From: an uncultured Neisseriaceae bacterium
GTDB taxonomy: Bacteria; Pseudomonadota; Gammaproteobacteria; Burkholderiales; Neisseriaceae
Direction: 5' to 3'
NCBI GenBank assembly: GCA_946481965.1
Contig: CAMLPN010000001.1
Coordinates: 56,480-120,479, forward strand
Length of the DNA stretch: 64,000 bases
This document shows positions 39,979-49,846 of the stretch, one piece after another. The notes beneath the pieces are model-generated. The model was not told the origin of the DNA, did not search any database, and saw nothing but the letters and a program-made list of their open reading frames with translations. Position 1 is the first letter of the stretch; every line of letters begins with the position of its first letter. Position numbers and translations under genes: made by a program.

Positions 39979-40293
39979 TGTAATAAATATTTTCATAAGA
40001 TAAGCTAAAAGTATTATCTAGTTTACAATTTAGAATTAAATATTGATGTTAACTTGGAGAATATTTGTTTTGCAATAGATAATTATCAAAATGTTGTTGC
40101 CGATTATTAGGCAAACTAATGTTTATTATTCTGCTTATTCAATACTATAAATTTCTGCTGCATATAACAAGGTAGAAATTACATTATTATGTATATTTCG
40201 TATTTATGAAATTTTTATGCTTTAGAATTAATTAATCTGCTCAGACTACTGATGGCTATTATGCTGTGCATAAATGAAACCTAAATTTATCAT
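39979..40293. other. Spacer between lipoprotein gene and ppiB
   Basis: About 315 bases of AT-rich DNA between two convergent transcription units. No gene or further structure was found. Confidence 0.5.
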
Positions 40294-40327
40294 AAAAAAA
40301 GACAGATAATTGATTTATCTGTCTTTT
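40294..40327 (-). terminator. Terminator after ppiB
   Basis: AAAAGACAGATAA (40297-40309) and TTATCTGTCTTTT (40315-40327) form a 13-bp stem with a 5-base loop. In the minus direction the stem runs into a seven-T tract. Confidence 0.92.
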
Positions 40328-40334
40328 GAACTTT

Positions 40335-40826
40335 TTAAACGATTTCAGCTTTTTCTATGATGACATTTTCAACTGGTACATCCTGATGGCCGGCACGATT
40401 ACCCGTTTTAACGGTCTTAATTTTATCGACTACATCCTGTCCTTCTACAACTTTTCCAAAAACTGCATAGCCCCAGCCATGCATATCAGGTGCAGTATGA
40501 TTGAGAAAGTCATTATCCTTTACATTGATAAAAAATTGAGAGCTGGCAGAATGAGGTTGCATAGTTCGTGCCATAGCAATGGTATAACGATCGTTTTTCA
40601 ATCCATTTTTAGCTTCATTTTCAATCGGCTCATGAGTAGGTTTTTGCTGCATATTTTGGTCAAAACCACCACCTTGAATCATAAAATTGTCAATAACTCG
40701 GTGAAATATGGTGCCATTGTAGAAGCCTTCTTTGACATATTGCTCAAAATTAGCTGCCGTTTTGGGCGCTTTATCGTGATCCAGTTCTATACTGATAACA
40801 CCAAAATTGGTGGTTAATTTAATCAT
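40335..40826 (-). CDS. ppiB: Peptidyl-prolyl cis-trans isomerase B (cyclophilin)
   Basis: A 163-residue cytoplasmic cyclophilin. [19 protein letters not shown] holds the active-site Arg-Phe-Met-Gln elements, and [11 protein letters not shown] and [11 protein letters not shown] follow as in all PpiB proteins. The start is the second of two close ATGs: AGGAG sits six bases upstream of it and abuts the first. No signal peptide is present, so it is the cytoplasmic form. It follows fbp by 47 bases on the same strand and may be cotranscribed. Confidence 0.95.
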   Translation of the reverse strand: MIKLTTNFGVISIELDHDKAPKTAANFEQYVKEGFYNGTIFHRVIDNFMIQGGGFDQNMQQKPTHEPIENEAKNGLKNDRYTIAMARTMQPHSASSQFFINVKDNDFLNHTAPDMHGWGYAVFGKVVEGQDVVDKIKTVKTGNRAGHQDVPVENVIIEKAEIV

Positions 40827-40873
40827 GTTCATCTCCTGATGATTGAATGGATAAGGGTTAGTACCCGATAAGG

Positions 40874-41854
40874 TTAATAATTCTGATGCTTGGCCGTAAT
40901 GTAATCCACTTCTTCCTTACTTCCAAGTACAACGGCAACGCGTTGGTGTAATTGATTAGGTTGTATATCAAGAATATTGTCTTTGGTATTGGTGGCGACG
41001 CCACCAGCTTGCTCTATCAGTAAACTCATGGGATTTGCTTCATACATCAGCCGCAATTTACCTGGTTTGGAAGGATCACGTTGGTCTTGCGGGTATGTGA
41101 ATATGCCTCCGCGTATTAATATACGATGTACTTCTGCAACCATGGATGCGACCCAACGCATATTGTAGTCTTTACCACGTGTTCCAGTTTTTCCGGCTAA
41201 TAATTCAGCAACATATTGTTGCATCGGTACCTGCCAATGGCGTTGATTAGACATATTAATGGCAAATTCGGCAGTCTGAACAGGAATTTGGGTATTTTCC
41301 TGAGTTAGTTGAAACTGGTTATTTTTATTCAGAGTAAACATGGCTATTCCATGTTTCACAGTCAGAACAAGAATAGTTTGCGGACCATAAAGGACGTAAC
41401 CGCTTGCCAACTGTTGGCGACCAGATTGTAAAAAGCTTGTTGTGTTTAATTCACCATCAGGTTTTGGCAGAACAGAAAAAATCGTGCCAATAGATATATT
41501 TACGTCAATATTAGAACTACCATCTAAAGGATCAAATAATACCAAGTATTGTCCGTTATTATCGGTACTGACAAATGTGTCTTCTTCTTCACTGGCCAGT
41601 CCGGCAACAGCAGATTGTGCACTCAGGGTATTGATTAAAATTTGGTTGGAAATGACATCCAGTTTTTTTTGCTCTTCACCTTGTATATTGCCAGTACGAG
41701 CACTGCCTAGAATATTATCTAGTGCTCCTAAGCGCACTGCTTGATTGATTTGTAGACACGCTTCACTGATACTGAGCAGGGTAGCCGTCAGTTTGGGCGG
41801 TAAGCTGTGAATGTGTTGCTGTTGCTGGAGGTAGTCATTCAATAGTACGGACAC
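40874..41854 (-). CDS. fbp: Fructose-1,6-bisphosphatase class 1
   Basis: The 326-residue gluconeogenic enzyme hydrolyses fructose 1,6-bisphosphate. The metal-binding motif DPLDGSSN is at residues 108-115, preceded by the Glu pair in [16 protein letters not shown] and the late [12 protein letters not shown] are class 1 signatures. The start is a GTG with GGGAG seven bases upstream. Gluconeogenesis fits an organism living on carboxylic acids such as citrate, as the cit cluster suggests. Confidence 0.95.
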   Translation of the reverse strand: MSVLLNDYLQQQQHIHSLPPKLTATLLSISEACLQINQAVRLGALDNILGSARTGNIQGEEQKKLDVISNQILINTLSAQSAVAGLASEEEDTFVSTDNNGQYLVLFDPLDGSSNIDVNISIGTIFSVLPKPDGELNTTSFLQSGRQQLASGYVLYGPQTILVLTVKHGIAMFTLNKNNQFQLTQENTQIPVQTAEFAINMSNQRHWQVPMQQYVAELLAGKTGTRGKDYNMRWVASMVAEVHRILIRGGIFTYPQDQRDPSKPGKLRLMYEANPMSLLIEQAGGVATNTKDNILDIQPNQLHQRVAVVLGSKEEVDYITAKHQNY

Positions 41855-41956
41855 GCTAATGCTCCCATATTAGAAGAGGTGTGATTATAACTTGACGATG
41901 AAAAGTTGGTTATTTGTTTAATAATTTTATCGAAGATAAAGTAGATGAACATTTAT

Positions 41957-42805
41957 TCAAGCGATTGCAAATTGCAAATTAAAATGCGCATTTTTGTCTT
42001 GTCCTAACAGTTGAACTAAAGCTGGTAAGGCTTCAGATAGTATTTGTGGCAATGTATAAGGTGGATTTATGATAAATATCCCACTGCCATGCATGCCAAA
42101 TCCATCTGCGCGGGGAGCCTGTACAAATAATTCGGCCTGAAGATAATTTTGTGGTGAGAGTTTCTGTAAATTATGTGGAAGCTGTTGGCTTTCAGTTCTA
42201 CTTAGACAGGGATACCAGATGATATAACAACCAGCAGCAAATTTTTTCAATGCAGACTTCAGAGTGTCGATTACCTGCTGATAGTCCTGTTTCAGTTCAT
42301 AGGGCGGATCAATTAATACAACAGCTCGTCGACTGGGCGGTGGTAGCATGGATAATAATCCTTTGAAACCATTATCACAAAATACCTGTGCGCGATTAGA
42401 TGATTTTATTTGACGCATATTCTGACGCAATAATTCGGCATCAGTTGGATGAAGCTCAAAAAGCCGTAAGCGATCTTGCTCTCGCGATAATGCTTGTGCC
42501 AGCCATGGAGACCCACAATACAGATTACTGTTTTGCGGGAAAGATTCAGAGACAAAGTGACGGAAATGTTGTAAGCAAGGTGGTAAATTGTTGCCGTTGA
42601 GGATTTTTTGGATACCATTTTGGTATTCACCAACTTTTTGCGCTTCATCACTACTAAGATCGTATAATCCTGCCCCGGCATGGGTATCAATATAACAATA
42701 TGCTTTATCTTTGTGCTGGAAATATTCCAATACACTCATCAAGCAATAATGTTTAAGAATGTCGGCATGATTGCCGGAGTGAAAGGCGTGACGATAACTT
42801 AGCAT
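41957..42805 (-). CDS. rlmJ: 23S rRNA (adenine2030-N6)-methyltransferase
   Basis: The 282-residue SAM-dependent methyltransferase starts at MLSYRHAFHSGNHADILKH, the invariant N-terminus of RlmJ/YhiR proteins. Eleven additional upstream codons are open but not conserved. IDTHAGAGLYDL is the SAM motif (about residues 38-49), and VLIDPPYELKQDY the catalytic DPPY element. It modifies A2030 of 23S rRNA. It is monocistronic with no recognisable terminator nearby. Confidence 0.94.
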   Translation of the reverse strand: MLSYRHAFHSGNHADILKHYCLMSVLEYFQHKDKAYCYIDTHAGAGLYDLSSDEAQKVGEYQNGIQKILNGNNLPPCLQHFRHFVSESFPQNSNLYCGSPWLAQALSREQDRLRLFELHPTDAELLRQNMRQIKSSNRAQVFCDNGFKGLLSMLPPPSRRAVVLIDPPYELKQDYQQVIDTLKSALKKFAAGCYIIWYPCLSRTESQQLPHNLQKLSPQNYLQAELFVQAPRADGFGMHGSGIFIINPPYTLPQILSEALPALVQLLGQDKNAHFNLQFAIA

Positions 42806-43427
42806 GTGAACTAAAGTGCTGTGTTTATTTAAGAGCAATGTGGTTTAATTGTACCGAATTTGACCGAATTATCGAAGTCTTAGCTGCAGTTTTATATGAT
42901 TACAGAACCAAATAGTAAAAAATTTAATATGAAGATAGGTTAAGACATTACGTATGTCTTTGTTAGTTTTAATTAAAATGTAAAGTTACTCTGCTACACA
43001 TATGAACAGTATCGAAATTGACGAATAGTCTTGATTTTGTTAAACAACAAAAATGTGACTTTATTTAAATTGATCATTTTATATTAGTTGCTTAAATGAC
43101 AGAGTGAATTTAATAACGATATTGATGAATGTATATGAAACTTGCCATACGATATAGATGTTTAGCATTAAGGATAATAAAGCAAAAAGGGTGGGTATTT
43201 TATTTAAAGATTGATGCGATAATCATGAAGAAAAATTATTTTGGTTCATTGTTGGATTATTTTGCTTAATGAATCAGATAATTTTACAAACGAGAATCCG
43301 CCTTCATATTAATTTAAAAGAAAAATTAATTTGCGTGAAATAACAGAATCCACTATAAAGAATCACATCAATTGGAATGTTCAAAACCGCGCTAATCTAG
43401 GCGCGGTTTAATCAAGTAAAGGTTAAA
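42806..43427. other. AT-rich spacer between rlmJ and the dihydroorotate dehydrogenase gene
   Basis: No gene was found. Two direct ACCGAATT copies, ten bases apart (42853-42860, 42863-42870), lie just upstream of rlmJ. An inverted repeat AAGACAT/ATGTCTT is at 42942-42960. The right end carries the terminator listed separately. Confidence 0.5.
43384..43409 (-). terminator. Terminator after the dihydroorotate dehydrogenase gene
   Basis: AAACCGCGC (43384-43392) and GCGCGGTTT (43401-43409) form a perfect 9-bp GC-rich stem with an 8-base loop. In the minus direction it ends in a TTTT run. Confidence 0.88.
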
Positions 43428-44489
43428 TCAGACGTTTAGCGCTCGTTTTATTTCAAAAGCTAAATTTGGATCCCACATTGCACCGGTAGCGCTCATAACC
43501 GCATCCGCTCCAGCAGCACGGTATTGCTGATAATGTTCTGCTGAACTCACGCCACCTACACCAATAATGGTGAAATGGTGGTTTAATTGCTCCCTTAATC
43601 TGGACAGTCTTTGCACCATATCCAAGCCCGCCCAGCGAATAGCATCTCCACAAATACCACCACTAGGTCTGTCTTTCCCCAGTGCAGGCTGACCAAGTTC
43701 GTCAACTGGGTATGCGGATAAAGTGTTAATGGTGCTGTAACCATCTACGACACCGTCCAATTTTTTCAATAATGGTAAAATGTCTTCGTCATTAGCAAAA
43801 TAAGCCAGTTTTAACAGTAATGGTTTATCAGGTACGGCTATTTTGATTTCATTAGCCAGACGTTCCACTTTAGCAAAATCAAAACATAACAATTTGTTGG
43901 CACCTTCATTTGGACAGCTAAGGTTGGCTTCCAGAATTGGGGCACCGGTTTCGGTAACCATTATGGCAGCTAGAGCATAATCTTTTTCAATAGTGCTGCT
44001 GTTACCGGGTGTGCCTTGAAAACTACCAATAACATACTGTCCCTGCTTGGCTGCTGTTACCGCTTCGGCCATATCTGGTTGCCAGATATTAGGATCGAAA
44101 GAAGGTACGCCAAAGGAATTGGTAATGGAAATGGGCATATTGTAGTTTTTATCCGCTAGTACGGTATCGAGATTAGCTGATAATTTGCCTTTGGGGTGAA
44201 TAGATAGAACATTAGGTAAAGGGTGGCTTTTATGTGCTTTAGTACGAACAGTTTTGTAAACACACAAATCAAAACCATAGGTAAATGCTGCTTTAACGAA
44301 GTTGGCATTTAATAATGGTCCTGCCGGTATTCCGAAAGGAAGATTAACTTCTAAATTTAAAAATTTACTGGTGTAGGGGGCATTAATTGGAGATTCTGGA
44401 CGATGGCTGAAAGCACCAAATGGTCCCTGTTCGTAGTTATCTTCGTAACTTAACATCGGGTCATAAAATGGAGCACTAGTATTTTGCAT
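43428..44489 (-). CDS. Dihydroorotate dehydrogenase-like FMN enzyme, class 1 type
   Basis: A 353-residue FMN TIM-barrel protein. ANLSCPNEG (188-196) carries the class 1 Cys base (Cys192) rather than the Ser of class 2 PyrD. LLKLAY holds the FMN Lys, and IGVGGVSSAEHYQQYRAAGAD the phosphate-binding end. The N-terminus (FYDPMLSYEDNYEQGPFGAF) lacks the membrane helix region of class 2. Conversion of dihydroorotate to orotate is the likely role, but the divergent N-terminus leaves room for a related oxidoreductase. It stands alone between two terminators; pyrF is 6.6 kb away. Confidence 0.8.
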   Translation of the reverse strand: MQNTSAPFYDPMLSYEDNYEQGPFGAFSHRPESPINAPYTSKFLNLEVNLPFGIPAGPLLNANFVKAAFTYGFDLCVYKTVRTKAHKSHPLPNVLSIHPKGKLSANLDTVLADKNYNMPISITNSFGVPSFDPNIWQPDMAEAVTAAKQGQYVIGSFQGTPGNSSTIEKDYALAAIMVTETGAPILEANLSCPNEGANKLLCFDFAKVERLANEIKIAVPDKPLLLKLAYFANDEDILPLLKKLDGVVDGYSTINTLSAYPVDELGQPALGKDRPSGGICGDAIRWAGLDMVQRLSRLREQLNHHFTIIGVGGVSSAEHYQQYRAAGADAVMSATGAMWDPNLAFEIKRALNV

Positions 44490-44845
44490 AACAAATCCTG
44501 ATAAGTTGATGGCAACTTGCCAGAAGTTAATTATACGAGCTTAATAGGTTGGTGATCTATTAATTACTAATTTATTCGTTAATGTTAAAAAAATGAATGG
44601 GCTATTATTAACTAATTTGTCATATATATTTAGATAAGTCATTGTCTGTTAGTATGTTAATTTATGTGTTGCAAGCTGTGTAATTAGATAAATATGTTGG
44701 CAATTAACTTTATTTATGACTTTGTTCAACAAAAATGGTGGAAGTTGGTAGGCAAATATTGATGGCAGTAATGAATTTATTTTAGTCAACAGGGCTGTTA
44801 ATTCTGGTAGCCCTGTTGATTTTTATTGATTAAATAACTTTTGAC
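44490..44845. other. Spacer between mscL and the dihydroorotate dehydrogenase gene
   Basis: This AT-rich spacer contains the mscL-side hairpin at 44787-44818 and the promoter region of the dihydroorotate dehydrogenase gene. Nothing else was recognised. Confidence 0.5.
44787..44818 (-). terminator. Terminator-like hairpin after mscL
   Basis: CAACAGGGCT (44787-44796) pairs with AGCCCTGTTG (44809-44818) over ten bases with a 12-base loop. It lies 27 bases past the mscL stop. The T run on the minus side is weak; on the plus side ATTTTTATT follows. Confidence 0.75.
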
Positions 44846-45295
44846 TTAATTCAGCTCAGAAGTGCAGTTTGGACAGCGTTTCGCTGCAATTGGAATTTGA
44901 GTGCAGCATTCAGGACACTGTTTAGTGGTTGCTTTCGGGGCTGGAGCTTTGTGCAGTTTATTGATGGCTTTTACTAACATAAATATCGCAAACCCGATAA
45001 TTACTAAACTTATGAGTGTATTAACAAATAATCCAATATTCAGCGTCACAGCTCCGGCAGCCTGAGCAGCGCCAAGGGTTTCATATGGACCGGGCGCTTT
45101 TGGACCATGGCGTAAGGTAATAAAGAGGTTTGAAAAATCAACGCCGCCTATCAATAAACCGATAGGTGGCATAATTATATTATCAACTAATGATTTAACC
45201 ATATTGCTAAAAGCAGTACCCACTACCATACCAATTGCTAAATCAATGACGTTGCCACGTAACAAAAAGGCTTTGAATTCTTCGAAAAATTTCAT
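44846..45295 (-). CDS. mscL: Large-conductance mechanosensitive channel with C-terminal zinc ribbon
   Basis: A 149-residue emergency release channel. FFEEFKAFLLRGNVIDLAIG is the N-terminal helix and start of TM1, the pore-lining GTAF follows, and TM2 is near residues 88-108. The C-terminal bundle is replaced by a zinc ribbon: two CxxC knuckles (Cys127/130 and 141/144, QCPEC and RCPNC). Such tails occur in some other MscL proteins. The start is the ATG five bases after GGAG; an in-frame GTG two codons earlier overlaps that site. Confidence 0.94.
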   Translation of the reverse strand: MKFFEEFKAFLLRGNVIDLAIGMVVGTAFSNMVKSLVDNIIMPPIGLLIGGVDFSNLFITLRHGPKAPGPYETLGAAQAAGAVTLNIGLFVNTLISLVIIGFAIFMLVKAINKLHKAPAPKATTKQCPECCTQIPIAAKRCPNCTSELN

Positions 45296-45398
45296 ATTCA
45301 CTCCATGTCTGTAATTAGTTTAATTATTTTGCCTTTTTATAGTAGCGCGATTGGTTTCTTACACGGAATCAATTGCTTATTTTTGCAATGTAAAAAAA

Positions 45399-45420
45399 TT
45401 GCCGGAAATTCATCCGGCAA
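45399..45420 (-). terminator. Rho-independent terminator after fabI
   Basis: TTGCCGGA (45399-45406) pairs with TCCGGCAA (45413-45420) around six bases. On the minus strand the stem is followed by seven T residues. Confidence 0.93.
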
Positions 45421-45455
45421 CTTTAGTATTTTTAACGAAATTGAATTATTTATAT

Positions 45456-46250
45456 TTAATCTAAATCTTCAGGCACACCTAAGGCATTGATGCTGTAGCC
45501 ACCATCGACGTAAGTAATTTCACCGGTTATGCCAGAAGCCAGATCAGAAAGCAGGAACGCTGCGGTATTACCGACTTCATCAATAGAAATATTACGACGA
45601 ATAGGATTCTGAGCTGACACATGTGCCAGTAGGCGACTAAAATTGGCTATACCAGACGCGGCCAATGTTTTAATCGGACCAGCAGAAATACCATTGCAAC
45701 GTATACCTTCTTGTCCCAGACAGGCGGCAGTAAAGCGAATACCCGCTTCCAGAGAAGCTTTTGCCATACCCATTACATTGTAATTAGGAATAGCGCGAAC
45801 AGCACCCAGATAGGTCAAGGCAACAATAGCACTATTATGTCCAGTCATTAATGGGCGGGCAGCTTTAGCCAGAGCAGGTAAGCTATAAGCAGAAATTTCA
45901 TGTGCTGTCATAAATGCTTCACGCGTCATGCTATCAAGAAAATCACCAGATAATGCTTCTTTTGGGGCAAAAGCGATCGCATGAACTAAGCCATCCAGTT
46001 GTGACCAGTGTTTACCAAGATCTGTAAATAACTGGCTGATTTCTTCATCGTTTTGAACATCACAGCGAAATACCAGTTCAGAATTGAAATCTGCTGCCAT
46101 TTTACGAACGCGATCGGCAAGTTTATCTACCACATAGGTAAATGCCAGCTCTGCTCCCTGATCATGACAGGCTTTAGCAATGCCATAAGCGATAGAACGG
46201 TCGGAGATCATGCCAGTAATAAGGATTTTTTTGCCTTGCAAAAAGCCCAT
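45456..46250 (-). CDS. fabI: Enoyl-[acyl-carrier-protein] reductase (NADH)
   Basis: A 264-residue short-chain dehydrogenase-fold enzyme catalysing the last step of each fatty-acid elongation cycle. The start is MGFLQGKKILITG, preceded by AAGGATAT; an 11-residue longer frame is not conserved. ITGMISDRSIAYGIAKA is the cofactor-binding N-terminus. The Tyr-x6-Lys catalytic pair sits in NYNVMGMAKASLEAG, and SAGPIKTLAASGI is the FabI substrate loop. It is a possible target of triclosan-type inhibitors by family. Monocistronic. Confidence 0.96.
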   Translation of the reverse strand: MGFLQGKKILITGMISDRSIAYGIAKACHDQGAELAFTYVVDKLADRVRKMAADFNSELVFRCDVQNDEEISQLFTDLGKHWSQLDGLVHAIAFAPKEALSGDFLDSMTREAFMTAHEISAYSLPALAKAARPLMTGHNSAIVALTYLGAVRAIPNYNVMGMAKASLEAGIRFTAACLGQEGIRCNGISAGPIKTLAASGIANFSRLLAHVSAQNPIRRNISIDEVGNTAAFLLSDLASGITGEITYVDGGYSINALGVPEDLD

Positions 46251-46401
46251 AGTTATATCCTTGCAGTGGTTTGCTTTTATCATAAAACGTGCATTATAAC
46301 CGTAATTTACTTTACGCGAAATGTTAAGCTAGAGTAGATGCTTTAAAAAAAGTTGATTAATGCTCGATTTATGCGGTTATTTAAAAACATAATAATTGGC
46401 T

Positions 46402-47370
<969 letters not shown>

Positions 47371-47494
47371 TTACTTTAATCAATCTGAATTCAGCTAAAT
47401 GCTCCATACTGTAGCATAATACGCGCAGCTGCTTAAACAATACTTCAAATGAAATTATGAATAAAAATGAGTTATTAATTTAGTCACAACAGAA

Positions 47495-47686
47495 TTAATG
47501 ATGTTCTACCAATATCCCTTTAAAATGGTATTGGGTACTGCAATATGGACACTGAATATTGCTGTTGGACTTAATGGGTAAAAACACGCGGGGATGACCA
47601 TTCCAGGTTTCATGTTCGGGGCCTGTGCAGATTAAAGGTAAATCCTGTGCTGTGATCGTGATAACAGATGGTTTGTGTGTTGTCAT
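47495..47686 (-). CDS. Small CHCC-type zinc-finger protein
   Basis: A 63-residue protein with one Cys-His-Cys-Cys motif: Cys in PLICTGPEHETWNGHP, then QCPYCSTQYHF. This matches the bacterial zf-CHCC family (related to the NDUFS6 zinc protein of complex I), widespread in betaproteobacteria. The role of the free-standing bacterial form is not well defined. The DNA is compositionally like neighbours. It could be cotranscribed with trxB, whose start is 137 bases downstream. Confidence 0.85.
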   Translation of the reverse strand: MTTHKPSVITITAQDLPLICTGPEHETWNGHPRVFLPIKSNSNIQCPYCSTQYHFKGILVEHH

Positions 47687-48230
47687 GATATATTCCCGTA
47701 AACTTAAATTATTGGTTAAACAGTGGACTGTATAACGTTTGTTGTTTTAATTACATAATACTCGCGTATTGATGATTTTTATATCTTTGGCTAAAAGAAA
47801 TCCCGGTTTTTAATTTACCTTTAGCTAATCACTTTCACGCATCATTTCAGGTAGAATGAGTAGTTAAAAATTCAGATTGAAGACCTCATTTATCATTTGA
47901 ACGTTATAATTCAAATTATATGACGGTTAATAATTTCTGCAAATTGATGAAATTAGCCAGATTAAGCAGTTATTGAACAGTATTTTGATTGTTTACAGTG
48001 ATTATACGACAATAATTTTTGAATGTATGTCTAAAAATTGTTGTGAAAAAATGGAATTTATATAATATCAAGTTATTAGGTTAGATAAACCATTTAGTCA
48101 AATATAATGCTTCAACTAAAATCAGTCTGACAACAAAAAATAATCAGTGAATTAAATCAAAATATGTTGTGTTGTCAGACTTTTAAATACCATTAAATCT
48201 AGTTGTTTCTCTTTTTTGGCAGCAGTAGAT
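47687..48230. other. Spacer between ilvE and the zinc-finger gene
   Basis: No gene was found. The right end carries a 12-bp long-loop inverted repeat (48124-48181) listed separately. The remainder is AT-rich without clear structure. Confidence 0.5.
48124..48181 (-). terminator. Long-loop terminator-like repeat after ilvE
   Basis: AGTCTGACAACA (48124-48135) and TGTTGTCAGACT (48170-48181) form a perfect 12-bp stem with a 34-base loop, 50 bases past the ilvE stop on the minus strand. It resembles in design the 15-bp repeat at 24979-25035; both contain GTCTGA/TCAGAC. Confidence 0.6.
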
Positions 48231-49154
48231 TTAATCGACGTAGGTTAGCCATGATTCGTACTTGGCGTTTTTACCATGTACTATGTCGAAATAGCGCTGT
48301 TGAATCTCAGTGGTTATTTCGCCACGAGTACCACAGCCAATAGTGCGACCATCAATTTCCCTAATTGGAGTAACTTCGGCTGCTGTACCAGTGAAGAAAA
48401 CTTCATCAGCGGTATAAAGTTCATCACGAGTAATATGTTTTTCAATTACCGGTAAATTCATATCTGCGGCAATCGCAATAATGCTGCGACGGGTAATACC
48501 ATCAAGTGCAGCATCTAAGGATGGTGTATAAATTTTGCCATCTACAATAATAAATACGTTTTCTCCAGATCCTTCTGCTACAAAACCCTGTGAATCAAGC
48601 ATAATAGCTTCATCATAGCCATTACGGGTGGCTTCATTATTGGCCATGATGGAATTCATGTAGTTACCATTAGCTTTGGCTTTAATCATGGTGATGTTGG
48701 GGTGATGACGAGTAAATGAACTAACTTGTACCCGAATGCCTTGCTTGATTCCTTCTTCACCTAGATAAGCACCCCACGGCCAAGAGGCTACAATTACATT
48801 AACATCATGTTGATCAGGGGCTACGCCGAGTTTATTGGAACCATAAAATGCCATCGGGCGGAAATAACAAGAAACCAGTTTATTTGCCTTAACAACATCA
48901 ATATGTGCCTGATTGATTTCTTCAGGTGTAAAAGGTAAGTGCATACCGGTAATTTTTGCTGAATTAAACAGGCGTTTGGTATGATCATGCAAACGAAAAA
49001 TTGCAGTGCCGTTTTGCGCTTCATAGGCACGTACACCCTCAAATATACCCAACCCATAATGTAAGGTGTGAGTTAAAACATGAGTCTGTGCTTTGCGCCA
49101 TTCAACCATTTTACCGTTGTACCAGATAAATCCGTCTTGGTCGGCCATAGACAT
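48231..49154 (-). CDS. ilvE: Branched-chain amino acid aminotransferase
   Basis: A 307-residue class IV PLP aminotransferase for valine, leucine and isoleucine. Start is MSMADQDGFIWYNG with GGAGA about ten bases upstream; a second Met two codons in is an alternative. LHYGLGIFEGVRAYE and the PLP Lys in TMIKAKANGNYMNS are typical, and TGTAAEVTPIREIDGR is the C-terminal signature. Single gene. No leader peptide or T-box-like structure was seen in its 5' region. Confidence 0.95.
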   Translation of the reverse strand: MSMADQDGFIWYNGKMVEWRKAQTHVLTHTLHYGLGIFEGVRAYEAQNGTAIFRLHDHTKRLFNSAKITGMHLPFTPEEINQAHIDVVKANKLVSCYFRPMAFYGSNKLGVAPDQHDVNVIVASWPWGAYLGEEGIKQGIRVQVSSFTRHHPNITMIKAKANGNYMNSIMANNEATRNGYDEAIMLDSQGFVAEGSGENVFIIVDGKIYTPSLDAALDGITRRSIIAIAADMNLPVIEKHITRDELYTADEVFFTGTAAEVTPIREIDGRTIGCGTRGEITTEIQQRYFDIVHGKNAKYESWLTYVD

Positions 49155-49486
49155 AAACAAAATTCTCCAAAAAATGACATTAAGCTGCAACGATAGAAAT
49201 ACTGCTTTGCATAGGGTAAAGCAAAGTAAGAATTTTGACTTAAGCAGTTATGAAATGTATAGATAATGATGGTTTTTGGTCTTAATTTTAGCCATAAAGC
49301 ACCATTTCCATAACTAATATTAAATTATTATACACTTCATAATAGATGGGTTGGCAATGATTATAGTTGCCGCTTTTTGCTATAAGGGGACTAAATCGTT
49401 TAAACTGTGAGCAATCTGTATTTTGTTGTCGATATCTTTACATATGATTGTTTTGAACTAAAACAATGCATTCAGGATGGGAAGTC
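49155..49486. other. Divergent promoter region between ilvE and lapA
   Basis: A 332-base region with promoters for both directions. A small hairpin GGCAA/TTGCC (49353-49371) is followed by GCTTTTTGC. No gene is present. Confidence 0.45.
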
Positions 49487-49825
49487 ATGAAGATTATTTA
49501 TACTTTGATCAAACTGGTGGTGTTAATAGCATTGTTATTATTGGCAATTAGTAATACTCAAACCGTAACGTTTAGTTATTTACCTGGTCAATCTGTTGAT
49601 CTGTCTTTAATTATTTTATTGCTGGTTTTTTTTGTTATAGGCGCTGTAGCCGGTGTTATGGCATTGTTTGGACGGTTATTGCAATTGCGCAATCATGTTA
49701 ATCAGCTTCAGGCGAAAATCAAAAAAGAGCAGGAGCAAAATGCCCAATTGCTGTTGCAATCCAGTTCGGCACAGAATGCTCATCAGCCAGTATTGACGAA
49801 TACCAAATTTTCAGACCAAAAGTAG
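49487..49825 (+). CDS. lapA: Lipopolysaccharide assembly protein A
   Basis: A 112-residue inner-membrane protein with two transmembrane helices (about residues 4-22 and 40-63) and a cytoplasmic coiled tail (LQLRNHVNQLQAKIKKEQEQ). NTQTVTFSYLPGQSVDLSLIILLLVFF is split across the periplasmic turn and TM2, typical of the DUF1049/LapA family. Start is the ATG after GGGAAG. It is followed 21 bases later by lapB. In E. coli LapA and LapB control LpxC levels and LPS assembly (established). Confidence 0.92.
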   Translation: MKIIYTLIKLVVLIALLLLAISNTQTVTFSYLPGQSVDLSLIILLLVFFVIGAVAGVMALFGRLLQLRNHVNQLQAKIKKEQEQNAQLLLQSSSAQNAHQPVLTNTKFSDQK

Positions 49826-49846
49826 TCGAGAAAGTTAGCAGCTAGT

